From the NCBI GenBank assembly GCA_051002015.1, contig JBPCMS010000117.1, positions 1 through 40,105 on the forward strand: 40,105 nt of DNA, written 5' to 3'. This DNA comes from JACDBE01 sp051002015. Its GTDB lineage: Bacteria; Actinomycetota; Acidimicrobiia; Spongiisociales; UBA5794. Below are positions 15,437 to 27,023 of the stretch, one piece after another (the stretch's first letter is position 1; every line of letters begins with the position of its first letter). The position numbers and the translations under genes are program-made. Under the pieces are notes generated by a model. It saw only the letters and a list, made by a program, of their open reading frames with translations, was not told the DNA's origin and ran no database searches.

Positions 15437-16960
15437 TCACCCGCCGGTGGCGACGCCTCCGTTGCGGCGGGGATCGGCCACCCCGAGCAGGCCGCCTTCT
15501 CCATCGGTGAAGGCCGCCTGGGCACCGCCGAAGTACATCGAATGCGGGGCGAAGGGCCGTGTGCCCAGACCGTCGATCGGCTCGACCGGAATGTCGGGTT
15601 CGTGGGCGATCAGCTCGGTCCCTTCGAACACCTCGACATGGATCCGGGGATGGCTCACCGCCCGCTCCAGCGGCATCTCCAGCACCATGGTGTTGAGGAG
15701 GATGGCGCTGAGCGTGGTGGTGATACGGTCGGCCCCGGCGGAGCCGATGGCGAGGCCGGCACCCTCCCGGCGGGCCGTGGTGGGCGCCATGTTGGAGATC
15801 AGCCGGGTGCCCGGCGCCAACCCGTGGTAGCCGGTGGGGTGGAGCTCGAGCTCGCCGAGGGAGTTGTTGAGCCAGAACCCGGTGCCCGGCGGCATCGCCC
15901 CCGAGCCGTAACCGGCGGAGACGGTGACGCCGCAGACGTTGCCCTCGGTGTCTGCGGTCGAGCAGTGCGAGGTCGATGGTGACGAGAGCAGCCGGCCCAC
16001 CTCGCCGAGACGGGCGGCGTCGAGCAGCTCGGCGATGTTCTCGGCGATGGCGTCGGGTGCGGTGAGCCGACGCCGTCGGTAGTCGAGCACCGCCCGCTGC
16101 ACCCGCACCAGGGTGGCGACGTCTTCGGCGCGCCAACCGGACCACCCGGCGGCGACGGCCAACAGCGCCACCGCGGCCATGGTCGAGCCCCCGACGGCCG
16201 GGGCCGGATTGGTGTCGACCGCCCATCCTCCCAGTCCGATGTGGACCGGCCGTCGCAGCGTGGCGCGGTATGCGGCCAGGTCGTCCCTCCCCAGCAGCCC
16301 CCCATCGGCGGTGACGGCAGCGGCGATCGCCGTTCCCAGATCCCCCTGGTAGAGCCCGGCTGCTCCCTCGGCGCCGAGGTATTCCAACGTGTCCGCCAGG
16401 TGGGGAACGGTCACGATGTCTCCGGCCCGGTATGGGGTCCCGTCGGCGTGATGGAGCACCGACCAGGACTCCGCCTGCCACCCGAACACCGCCTCGTGGG
16501 CGAAGGCCAGGTACTCGGCCGCCGGCACGGTCAGGGGGAAGCCCCCCCGCACCGCGCTGATGGCGGGTTCGAACAGATATCTCCAGGGAAGCCTGCCGTG
16601 CCGGCGCCACGCCTCCTCGAGGGCGGCGTAGATGCCGGGGACCGCCACCGAGCCGTAGCCGACGATGGTGTCGATACCGCCCCCGTAGTCGAGCCGGACG
16701 GCTCTCCCCGAGCCGAATGACTCGGGAGGTGCGCTGCGCCCGGGCATCTCGGCGTAGCCGTCGATGAGGACGGCCTCTCCCTCGGCGGGGTGGAGCGCCA
16801 CAAACCCGCATGCGCCCGGAGCGACGATGCCCGGCTCGATGCACAGGGTGGTGAGGACGGCCGCCACCGCGGCGTCGATGGCGTTCCCTCCCGCATCGGC
16901 GATGGCGGCCCCGGCATCGGCGGCGAGTTGCGAACCGGCGGCAACGGTCACCCTGCCCAC
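15437..16960 (-). CDS. Gamma-glutamyltransferase-family Ntn hydrolase
   Basis: A 507-residue protein of the gamma-glutamyltranspeptidase family, which cleaves glutathione-like gamma-glutamyl bonds after cutting itself at an internal threonine. Visible parts are AGGNAIDAAVAAVLTTLCIEP, the central NPAPAVGGSTMAA, the processing site STSHCSTADTEGN with candidate nucleophile Thr330, GFWLNNSLGELE and the substrate-loop GSAGADRI. No signal peptide is evident, although many family members are exported, so a cytosolic enzyme with another substrate is possible. The start is GTG 16960 (an in-frame GTG at 16951 is an alternative). It lies nine bases after the SSB-like gene and is probably co-transcribed with it. 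Confidence 0.88.
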   Translation of the reverse strand: MGRVTVAAGSQLAADAGAAIADAGGNAIDAAVAAVLTTLCIEPGIVAPGACGFVALHPAEGEAVLIDGYAEMPGRSAPPESFGSGRAVRLDYGGGIDTIVGYGSVAVPGIYAALEEAWRRHGRLPWRYLFEPAISAVRGGFPLTVPAAEYLAFAHEAVFGWQAESWSVLHHADGTPYRAGDIVTVPHLADTLEYLGAEGAAGLYQGDLGTAIAAAVTADGGLLGRDDLAAYRATLRRPVHIGLGGWAVDTNPAPAVGGSTMAAVALLAVAAGWSGWRAEDVATLVRVQRAVLDYRRRRLTAPDAIAENIAELLDAARLGEVGRLLSSPSTSHCSTADTEGNVCGVTVSAGYGSGAMPPGTGFWLNNSLGELELHPTGYHGLAPGTRLISNMAPTTARREGAGLAIGSAGADRITTTLSAILLNTMVLEMPLERAVSHPRIHVEVFEGTELIAHEPDIPVEPIDGLGTRPFAPHSMYFGGAQAAFTDGEGGLLGVADPRRNGGVATGG

Positions 16961-16969
16961 GGAGGGAAT

Positions 16970-17533
16970 CTAGCGGGGCATGGGCGCCTCCTCGGTCGGT
17001 GTGGTTGGGCCGGTCGCGACGGGCGAGCCGTCGACGGGACGGTTCGGGTGGTCGGAGGTACCCCCGCGCTGGAACTGGTGGGCGACCACTTCGAGACGGC
17101 TGCGCCGCCCATCGGGGGCCTCCCAGAACCGGCGTTGGAGGTTTCCGGTGAACCAGACCCTCTCACCCCGGTTGGGCGGGTCGGAGGTGAGCGCGTCGTC
17201 CGGCTCCCAGATGGTCACCGGGATGACGTCGACCCGCCGTCTGGGCTCGTTGAGCCGCACGGTCACCAGGAACCGGGCTGCGGTGGCCCCCGACTCGTAG
17301 GTCCTGATCTCGGGCTCGGCGGACAGGTGCCCGCTCAACACCACCAGGTTGACGTCGATCGGCTCGGAGGTGTCGGGCGGGGTGGCGACGGGCCGATCCC
17401 CGGTCTCGGGGGGCGGCGCGGCGGCCCGGCGTCGAGCCGGTTCGGACTTCTTGACTGCGGACTTGGTCTCGGTGGTGGCCGCCCCGCCGTCGACGGCCGT
17501 CTTCGTGGTCGGTCTGGGTCTTGTGCGAGGCAT
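16970..17533 (-). CDS. Single-stranded DNA-binding protein-like, with disordered N-terminal extension
   Basis: A 187-residue protein. Residues 1-58 are rich in Lys, Arg, Ala, Thr and Pro and look disordered. Residues 60-155 form an OB-fold of the SSB family (VNLVVLSGHLSAEPEIRTYE, ARFLVTVRLNEPRRRVD, GERVWFTGNLQRRFWE). The tail lacks the acidic DDDxPF-like end that canonical SSB uses to recruit repair proteins, so this is probably an accessory paralogue. ATG 17533 has GGGAG seven bases upstream. The stop is nine bases before the gamma-glutamyltransferase-like gene. Confidence 0.85.
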   Translation of the reverse strand: MPRTRPRPTTKTAVDGGAATTETKSAVKKSEPARRRAAAPPPETGDRPVATPPDTSEPIDVNLVVLSGHLSAEPEIRTYESGATAARFLVTVRLNEPRRRVDVIPVTIWEPDDALTSDPPNRGERVWFTGNLQRRFWEAPDGRRSRLEVVAHQFQRGGTSDHPNRPVDGSPVATGPTTPTEEAPMPR

Positions 17534-17603
17534 GACGCATCTCCCTGGTCGTGGGGAGTGCGGGACGACTCTCAAGGTATCCGGGGGGTGTGACAAGAAG
17601 CCG

Positions 17604-18602
17604 TCAGCCCTTTGCGATGAGCCTCTCCAGCTCGTCGACGCCGGGGAAGGCGGCGTCGTTGGTGAGGATGGCGGAGCGGATGGCGCTCGCCCTCTCGGTG
17701 TCGCCCCGGAGGGCGGCGACACGGGCGGCGACGTACCACACCCGCAAGTCCTCCTCGAACGGCTTGCCCCCGAGCGAGCGGGGCTCGACCAGAATCCATG
17801 CCCCGTCGAGATCGCCGCGGTCGATCAGGTGGGAGGCGTACACCACCCGGCCCTCCTTCATCACCGCCGGCTTGCCGCCTCGCTGCTGCAACGTCTCCCA
17901 CGCCGCCTCGACGTCGCGGTGGCGACCGAGGGCCCTGAGGGCGTCCATCTCAACCGGCAGGTGGGTCGTCTCGCCGGCCAGACGTCGGTAGCTGCGCAGC
18001 TCGGTGAGCGCCGTCTGCCAGTCACCGGACCGGTAGGCGGCGATCCCCAGCGTCTCCCGCACGGTCGCATCCCGGGGAGCCAGATCCTTTGCCCGGATTG
18101 CATGACGGGCCGCCCGTCGGTAGGCGCCGTCCGCCAGGGCCTCGGACGCCTCGCCCAATGCCTCGAGGGCCGCCGCCACCTTCTGTGGAGCCGTGACCCT
18201 TGCCAGGTCCTCGATCACCCAGTTGGGGAGGTTGGCGGCCGCCCCGGTCAGATCTCGCCTGCGCCTGACCTCGGCGGGGGCGCCGGCTGTTGCCCCGGGG
18301 GCGCTGGTCCGCCCCGAGGCCCGTCCCGAGCCTCGCCCGGATCGGTCGCCCGAGCCTCGCCCGCTGCCACCGGTGACGCCGCCCGTGCCGCTGCCCGAAC
18401 GGGTCCCGCCCGTTCCCTTGGGCTCACGGTCGCTGGCCTTGTCCCGACGAGCCCGATCCGACGAGCTGCTCGACCGGTCGCCCCCTCCCCCGGACCCCCT
18501 GGGTCCACCGGATCGGTCGCGGCTGCCACCATCGCCGCCTGCCGGCTTGCCCCGCCGGCGACCGCCCCCATCGTCCGACCGGCGCTTGGGTTGCTCTGAC
18601 AC
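17604..18602 (-). CDS. TPR-repeat protein with long basic low-complexity N-terminus
   Basis: A 332-residue protein in two parts. Residues 1-112 are almost wholly Gly, Ser, Arg and Asp with short repeats such as GSGRGSGDRSGRGSGRASGR; this part is positively charged and certainly disordered. Residues 120-332 are helical tetratricopeptide-like repeats (for example YRRAARHAIRAKDLAPRDAT, LGIAAYRSGDWQTALTELRS). RNA binding or a scaffold role is conceivable from the RG/SR-like tail but is inference. It lies next to the rRNA operon on the same strand, separated by a hairpin terminator. I do not recognise a specific family name. Confidence 0.8.
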   Translation of the reverse strand: MSEQPKRRSDDGGGRRRGKPAGGDGGSRDRSGGPRGSGGGGDRSSSSSDRARRDKASDREPKGTGGTRSGSGTGGVTGGSGRGSGDRSGRGSGRASGRTSAPGATAGAPAEVRRRRDLTGAAANLPNWVIEDLARVTAPQKVAAALEALGEASEALADGAYRRAARHAIRAKDLAPRDATVRETLGIAAYRSGDWQTALTELRSYRRLAGETTHLPVEMDALRALGRHRDVEAAWETLQQRGGKPAVMKEGRVVYASHLIDRGDLDGAWILVEPRSLGGKPFEEDLRVWYVAARVAALRGDTERASAIRSAILTNDAAFPGVDELERLIAKG

Positions 18603-18658
18603 GTTGTTCCTCTTCGACTCGTGACCGGTCGACCGGGTGCGATGACGGTCGGACGCGG

Positions 18659-18688
18659 CAAGGGGCCACTCCGATGAATGGCCCCTTG
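18659..18688 (-). terminator. Hairpin terminator at the end of the rRNA operon
   Basis: CAAGGGGCCA (18659-18668) and TGGCCCCTTG (18679-18688) form a perfect 10-bp stem with a 10-base loop, 11 bases beyond the 5S gene in the direction of transcription. No U-tract follows, so it may act as a stem-only terminator or as a processing end. Confidence 0.65.
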
Positions 18689-18699
18689 TCTGAATATGT

Positions 18700-18816
<117 letters not shown>

Positions 18817-18839
18817 GCTCTGAGAGCCCTTGAGCCCTC

Positions 18840-18856
18840 CATAGCGAGCACGAGAA
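18840..18856 (-). other. 3' arm of the pre-23S processing stem
   Basis: The transcript here reads TTCTCGTGCTCGCTATG, the exact complement of the 17 bases at 21977-21993 on the other side of the 23S gene. With the flanking matches GAC/GTC and GAATAC/GTATTC it forms the long helix that RNase III-type enzymes cut to release precursor 23S rRNA. Confidence 0.85.
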
Positions 18857-18869
18857 AGTCGTAGGTATT

Positions 18870-21962
<3,093 letters not shown>

Positions 21963-21976
21963 AAGAATACTTTGAC

Positions 21977-21993
21977 TTCTCGTGCTCGCTATG
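21977..21993 (-). other. 5' arm of the pre-23S processing stem
   Basis: Transcript CATAGCGAGCACGAGAA pairs perfectly over 17 bases with 18840-18856. It lies just before the 23S 5' end, as expected for the precursor stem. A boxA-like element, CCTTGAGAACTG on the transcript (22005-21994), directly precedes it. Confidence 0.85.
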
Positions 21994-22019
21994 CAGTTCT
22001 CAAGGGGCTGTGAGGTCAG

Positions 22020-22052
22020 CGACACGGTCCAGGACGGGCCCGGACCGTGTCG
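22020..22052 (-). other. Hairpin in the 16S-23S spacer; no spacer tRNA
   Basis: GACACGGTCC (22021-22030) pairs with GGACCGTGTC (22042-22051), extended by one C-G pair, around an 11-base loop. The whole spacer (21963-22250) was searched by eye for a tRNA T-arm and acceptor end and none was found. Adjacent bases 22065-22079 are the 3' arm of the pre-16S stem. Confidence 0.7.
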
Positions 22053-22064
22053 GACTCCCTCACG

Positions 22065-22079
22065 ACTGAACAGCGTGTC
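22065..22079 (-). other. 3' arm of the pre-16S processing stem
   Basis: Transcript GACACGCTGTTCAGT is the exact 15-base complement of the leader sequence at 23967-23981, on the other side of the 16S gene. Together they can form the helix that frames precursor 16S rRNA. Confidence 0.8.
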
Positions 22080-22250
22080 CGGCGCCGCATCGGTTACCGC
22101 CGGCGGCTGCTCGACCGAACCCACTCCCCCTGATGACAGGGGATGCGAGCTCGGGAGCTGCCTCCGAAGGTGCCGGCGTGACGCCGAGTAACCAGCATAT
22201 CCACTAGGTGCTTCTGAGCCGACCTTTCGGTGGCTCAAGAATGCTCCTTA

Positions 22251-23777
<1,527 letters not shown>

Positions 23778-24143
23778 GAGTTGTTTGAACCTGATTCCGA
23801 TGTCGCCGAAGCGACGATGGAGTCAGACTCAAAGGTCGCCTGCACCAGGGGACGGAAACCCCTTCTCCTCGGCGAACCGAGGGATGCAGACTTTGGCTTG
23901 TTGCTGTACCAACCAGACGGCTACCCGCACAAAGGCGGACCGGCCGGAGGGCACATGCTGGCTTTTGACACGCTGTTCAGTTGTCAAGGAGCCCGAGGCC
24001 CGGGGAGACGCGTCGAGCGCCGGTCCTGGGCCCTGATCCTTATCCGCCCGGAAACGGGCGTGCAGAGCGGCCGGCTCGAGAGTCGGTCGCAACAAGATTG
24101 TGCCACAGCGGGGTCCGTCGTGCAAGTCGGTGCCCGAGCGGCG
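23778..24143 (-). promoter_or_regulatory. rRNA operon leader with promoter, boxA and pre-16S 5' arm
   Basis: This gene-free stretch is the rRNA leader. A promoter reads TTGCAC (24125-24120), 17 bases, CACAAT (24102-24097) on the minus strand, giving a leader of roughly 310 nt. A boxA-like antitermination element CCTTGACAACTG (23989-23978) matches the spacer copy before 23S at 10 of the 11 bases CCTTGAnAACT. Bases 23967-23981 (ACTGAACAGCGTGTC on the transcript) pair with 22065-22079. Additional weaker promoters may exist in between. Confidence 0.75.
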
Positions 24144-24338
24144 TCAGGTCGGCCCACCGCCACCCTTCCGGATCCTCCCGGAGAGTGCCAGCAGACCCAC
24201 CACCACGGCTGCGAGCACAACCAGCCCGAGCAGCGCCCCGACGAATCCGACCACCCGACGCAGCAGCCAGAGCCCCAGCAGCACCAGCGCCAACACAACA
24301 AGGACATCGGCGACGACATTCCGCACCCGGCCGTTCAC
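24144..24338 (-). CDS. Small hydrophobic membrane protein coupled to tyrS
   Basis: A 64-residue protein starting at GTG 24338, which overlaps the tyrS stop (GTGA at 24335-24338). After a short basic start (NGRVRNVVAD) it has two hydrophobic segments separated by RRVVGF (VLVVLALVLLGLWLL and ALLGLVVLAAVVVGLLAL), and it ends in a basic tail RIRKGGGGPT. No family is recognised. The strict overlap and clean hydrophobic pattern argue that it is real. Its stop lies just upstream of the rRNA promoter. Confidence 0.7.
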   Translation of the reverse strand: MNGRVRNVVADVLVVLALVLLGLWLLRRVVGFVGALLGLVVLAAVVVGLLALSGRIRKGGGGPT

Positions 24339-25537
24339 GGTGCCTTTACCCTGACAAACCGGCGCTTGCCCACCTGAACCACCTTGCCCGCCACCGCATC
24401 GGCGGGGAGACGCTCGGTGTCGACCGGGACCCCTTCGATCCGGACGGCGCCCTGGCCGAGCAGCCGGCGCGCCTCCGATCTCGACCGTACCAGTCCTGCC
24501 CGCTCCAGCAGCTCGGGGAGCGACACCTCGCTCTCGTCTGGCGGCAGCGCCACCGTTTCGATGTCTTCGGGGATGTGGTGACCAACGAACAACCGGTCGA
24601 AACCGGCCTCGGCCTCGGCTGCTGCCTCCTCACCCCAGTACCGAGCGGCGACCAGGCGGGCGAGCAGCCGCTTGGTCTCGCCCGGATGGCGGGTGCCGGC
24701 GGCCACCTCGGTCATGATGGCCTCCGCCTCGGGTCGGCGCAGACCGGCGGCGAGCACTAGCCACTCCCCCATCACCTCGTCGGGGATGCTCATCGTCCTG
24801 CCGAACATCTCGCCCGCTGGATGGCGCACCGAGATGTAGTTGCCGAGGCTCTGCGACATCTTCTTGACCCCATCGGTGCCCATCAGCAGGGGAACGGTCA
24901 CCACCGTCTGCGGGGGCTGGCCGTACCGCTCCTGGATGACCCGACCAATGGTGAGGTTCCACAGTTGATCGGCCCCGCCGAGTTCGATGTCGGCCTCGAC
25001 GGCCACCGAGTCGTACCCCTGGAGCAACGGATACACGAACTCGACCAGCGAGATGGGTCGCTGCGACGACCACCGATCCCGGAAATACCCGCGCTCGAGG
25101 AGCTGGGCGACGGTGAGGGTCGAGGTGAGCTCGAGGATGCCCTCCATGGTCATCGGGGCCAGCCATTCGGCGTTACGCCTGATCTCGAGCGGCTCGGGGA
25201 GCAGCAGGTCGCCGATCATGTCGAGGCAGCGGGCGGCGTAGGCGTCGACCTCACCGGCGTCGAGCCGCCTGCGGGTTTCGTTCCTGCCGCTGGGATCGCC
25301 GACGCGGGCGGTGAAGTCGCCGACGATCAGCACCGCCAGGTGCCCCAGCTCCTGGAACCGCCTGAGCAGCCGGAGCACCACCGCCCAACCGAGGGTGACG
25401 TCGGGGGCGGTCGGGTCGACCCCCAACTTGACCCGGAGCGGCCGGCCCTCACCCAGCAGCTTGCGCAGCCCGTCGGCGGGGAGGACGGTGTCCAGCCCGT
25501 GCACCAGATGATCGAGCTGATCGTCGACGGGGAGCAT
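24335..25537 (-). CDS. tyrS: Tyrosyl-tRNA synthetase
   Basis: A 400-residue class I synthetase that charges tRNA(Tyr). The Rossmann domain begins with KLGVDPTAPDVTLGWAVVL, where the HIGH motif is degenerate (TLGW at 48-51). IELGGADQLWN binds tyrosine and ATP, KMSQS (226-230) is the second signature, and the C-terminal S4 RNA-binding domain includes LLERAGLVRSRSEARRLLGQ. ATG 25537 was chosen from the family N-terminus. It lies 22 bases after mpg, which it follows as in other actinobacteria. The altered HIGH motif also occurs in some related synthetases, so it probably does not mean inactivity. Confidence 0.96.
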   Translation of the reverse strand: MLPVDDQLDHLVHGLDTVLPADGLRKLLGEGRPLRVKLGVDPTAPDVTLGWAVVLRLLRRFQELGHLAVLIVGDFTARVGDPSGRNETRRRLDAGEVDAYAARCLDMIGDLLLPEPLEIRRNAEWLAPMTMEGILELTSTLTVAQLLERGYFRDRWSSQRPISLVEFVYPLLQGYDSVAVEADIELGGADQLWNLTIGRVIQERYGQPPQTVVTVPLLMGTDGVKKMSQSLGNYISVRHPAGEMFGRTMSIPDEVMGEWLVLAAGLRRPEAEAIMTEVAAGTRHPGETKRLLARLVAARYWGEEAAAEAEAGFDRLFVGHHIPEDIETVALPPDESEVSLPELLERAGLVRSRSEARRLLGQGAVRIEGVPVDTERLPADAVAGKVVQVGKRRFVRVKAP

Positions 25538-25559
25538 CGCAACCTCCGGGGCGGCGAGG

Positions 25560-26117
25560 TTAGTGGGGCCGCACCGCCACGAACCGCCAGGGCCGGTCGA
25601 CCGCCCTCGAGATCCCGATGCGGGGCGTCGCCGTGTAGGGCGGTGCCGGTTCGGTGCGGTCGAGCAGCCGGACCGGGCCGGTGAGCACCGACGTTGCGTT
25701 GTGCACACCGGTGACCCCGAGCGCCGCACACAGCTTGCCGGGACCGTCGGCGAGATGGTCGGAGCGCCCCCGCCGCCTGGCCATCTCGGCGAATCCCCGC
25801 ACCGGTACCCCGCCCCGGAGCAGCACGGCCCCCGGTTCTCCGGCGGCGAGGGTGACCACGTTCATGCACCAATGCAGCCCGTACGAGCGATAGACGTACA
25901 GCGTGCCGGGGGGCCCGTACATCGGCCGGTTGCGCATGGTCGGGCCGGGGGCGGTGTGGCTGGCGGGGTCGGACTCGCCGGCGTACGCCTCCACCTCGTC
26001 GAGGACCACCTCGGTGACCACACCGCTGAACCGGGAGCGGAGCCGCATCCCCAGCAGCCGCGGGGCGACGGCGACCGGGTCGCCCTCGAGGAGCTGGGCG
26101 AGGGTGGTTACAGTCAA
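25560..26117 (-). CDS. mpg: 3-methyladenine DNA glycosylase (MPG/AAG family)
   Basis: A 185-residue base-excision repair glycosylase of the AAG family, which flips out and removes alkylated purines. The catalytic glutamate lies in VLDEVEAYAGESDPASHT (about residues 38-55), followed by RNRPMYGPPGTLYVYRSYGL, HWCMNVV, PGAVLLRG and DGPGKLCAALG, all typical. The only start in the right place is TTG 26117, which overlaps the argF stop (TTGA at 26114-26117). Pairing with tyrS just downstream is conserved in actinobacteria such as Mycobacterium. Confidence 0.95.
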   Translation of the reverse strand: MTVTTLAQLLEGDPVAVAPRLLGMRLRSRFSGVVTEVVLDEVEAYAGESDPASHTAPGPTMRNRPMYGPPGTLYVYRSYGLHWCMNVVTLAAGEPGAVLLRGGVPVRGFAEMARRRGRSDHLADGPGKLCAALGVTGVHNATSVLTGPVRLLDRTEPAPPYTATPRIGISRAVDRPWRFVAVRPH

Positions 26118-27022
26118 CCGGTGAGGTGGAGAAGCAGGGCCTTGAAGGCGTGGAGCCGGTTCTCGGCCTGGTCGAACACCCGCGACCGGGGATGCTCCAG
26201 CACCCCGTGGGTGACCTCCTCACCCCGGTGAGCGGGCAGGCAGTGGAGGAAGATGGCGTCCGGCGCCGCCAGGGCGAACACCTTCTCGTCGATCTGATAG
26301 CGGGCGAACCGCGCCCGCCGCTCGGCCGCCTCGGACTCCTGTCCCATCGATGCCCAGACATCGGTGTAAACCACATCGGTGCCGGTGACGGCCTCGGCCA
26401 GGTCGGTGGTGACGGTGACCGACCCGCCGGAGGCGGTGGCGAGCCCTTCCGCCTCGGCGGTGATTGCCGCATCGGGCTCGAACCCCGCCGGTCCTACGAC
26501 CCGGAGGTGAAGGCCCGCCATGGCACCGGCCAGCATCAGCGAGTGGCATATGTTGTTGCCGTCCCCGACGTAGGTGAGGGAGGTCCCCGCCAGCGGGCGG
26601 TTCTCGGCGATGGTCTGCAGGTCGGCGAGCGCCTGGCAGGGATGGCTCCGGTCGGAGAGCAGGTTGATCACCGGAGCGGCGGCGTTGGCGGCGAGCGCAT
26701 CGAGATTGGCGTGGTCGAAGACCCGGAAGGCGAGCACGTCGAGGTAGCGGTCGAGGGTCCTGGCCACATCCTCGACGGCCTCCCGCTTGCCCAGACCGAC
26801 CTCGTCCGCCTTGAGCACCACCGGGTGGGCCCCGAGGTCCACCGTTGCCACCTCGCACGAGACCCTGGTCCTCGTCGACGGCTTCTCGAAGAACAGCCCG
26901 ACCGCCTTTCCGGACAGCCGGCCCCGGTGGGCATCGCGGTCCTCCTTCACCTTCCCCGCCAGATCGAGCACGGCGGACAGACCGTCGATGCCGAGGTCGG
27001 TGGTCATCAGGAAGTCGCTCAT
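26114..27022 (-). CDS. argF: Ornithine carbamoyltransferase
   Basis: A 302-residue enzyme of arginine synthesis: ornithine plus carbamoyl phosphate gives citrulline. The carbamoyl-phosphate loop FEKPSTRTR (S49-T50-R51-T52-R53), HPCQALAD (127-134), DVWASMGQE (ornithine loop) and HCLPAHRGEEVT near residue 260 are all intact. ATG 27022 lies one base after the pheT stop with GGAGAGG upstream, so it is translated with pheT. The rest of the arginine cluster, which in many actinobacteria lies between pheT and tyrS, is absent here. Confidence 0.96.
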   Translation of the reverse strand: MSDFLMTTDLGIDGLSAVLDLAGKVKEDRDAHRGRLSGKAVGLFFEKPSTRTRVSCEVATVDLGAHPVVLKADEVGLGKREAVEDVARTLDRYLDVLAFRVFDHANLDALAANAAAPVINLLSDRSHPCQALADLQTIAENRPLAGTSLTYVGDGNNICHSLMLAGAMAGLHLRVVGPAGFEPDAAITAEAEGLATASGGSVTVTTDLAEAVTGTDVVYTDVWASMGQESEAAERRARFARYQIDEKVFALAAPDAIFLHCLPAHRGEEVTHGVLEHPRSRVFDQAENRLHAFKALLLHLTG

Positions 27023-27023
27023 C

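Noticed and set aside
18300..18420. Repeated CCCGAGCCTCGCCCG-like units as a regulatory repeat array
   Set aside because: They are in frame and simply encode the Gly/Ser/Arg-rich repeats of the TPR protein.
21963..22250. Possible tRNA in the 16S-23S spacer
   Set aside because: No T-arm motif, acceptor stem or CCA-like end on the transcript strand; the spacer holds only boxA, processing arms and a hairpin.
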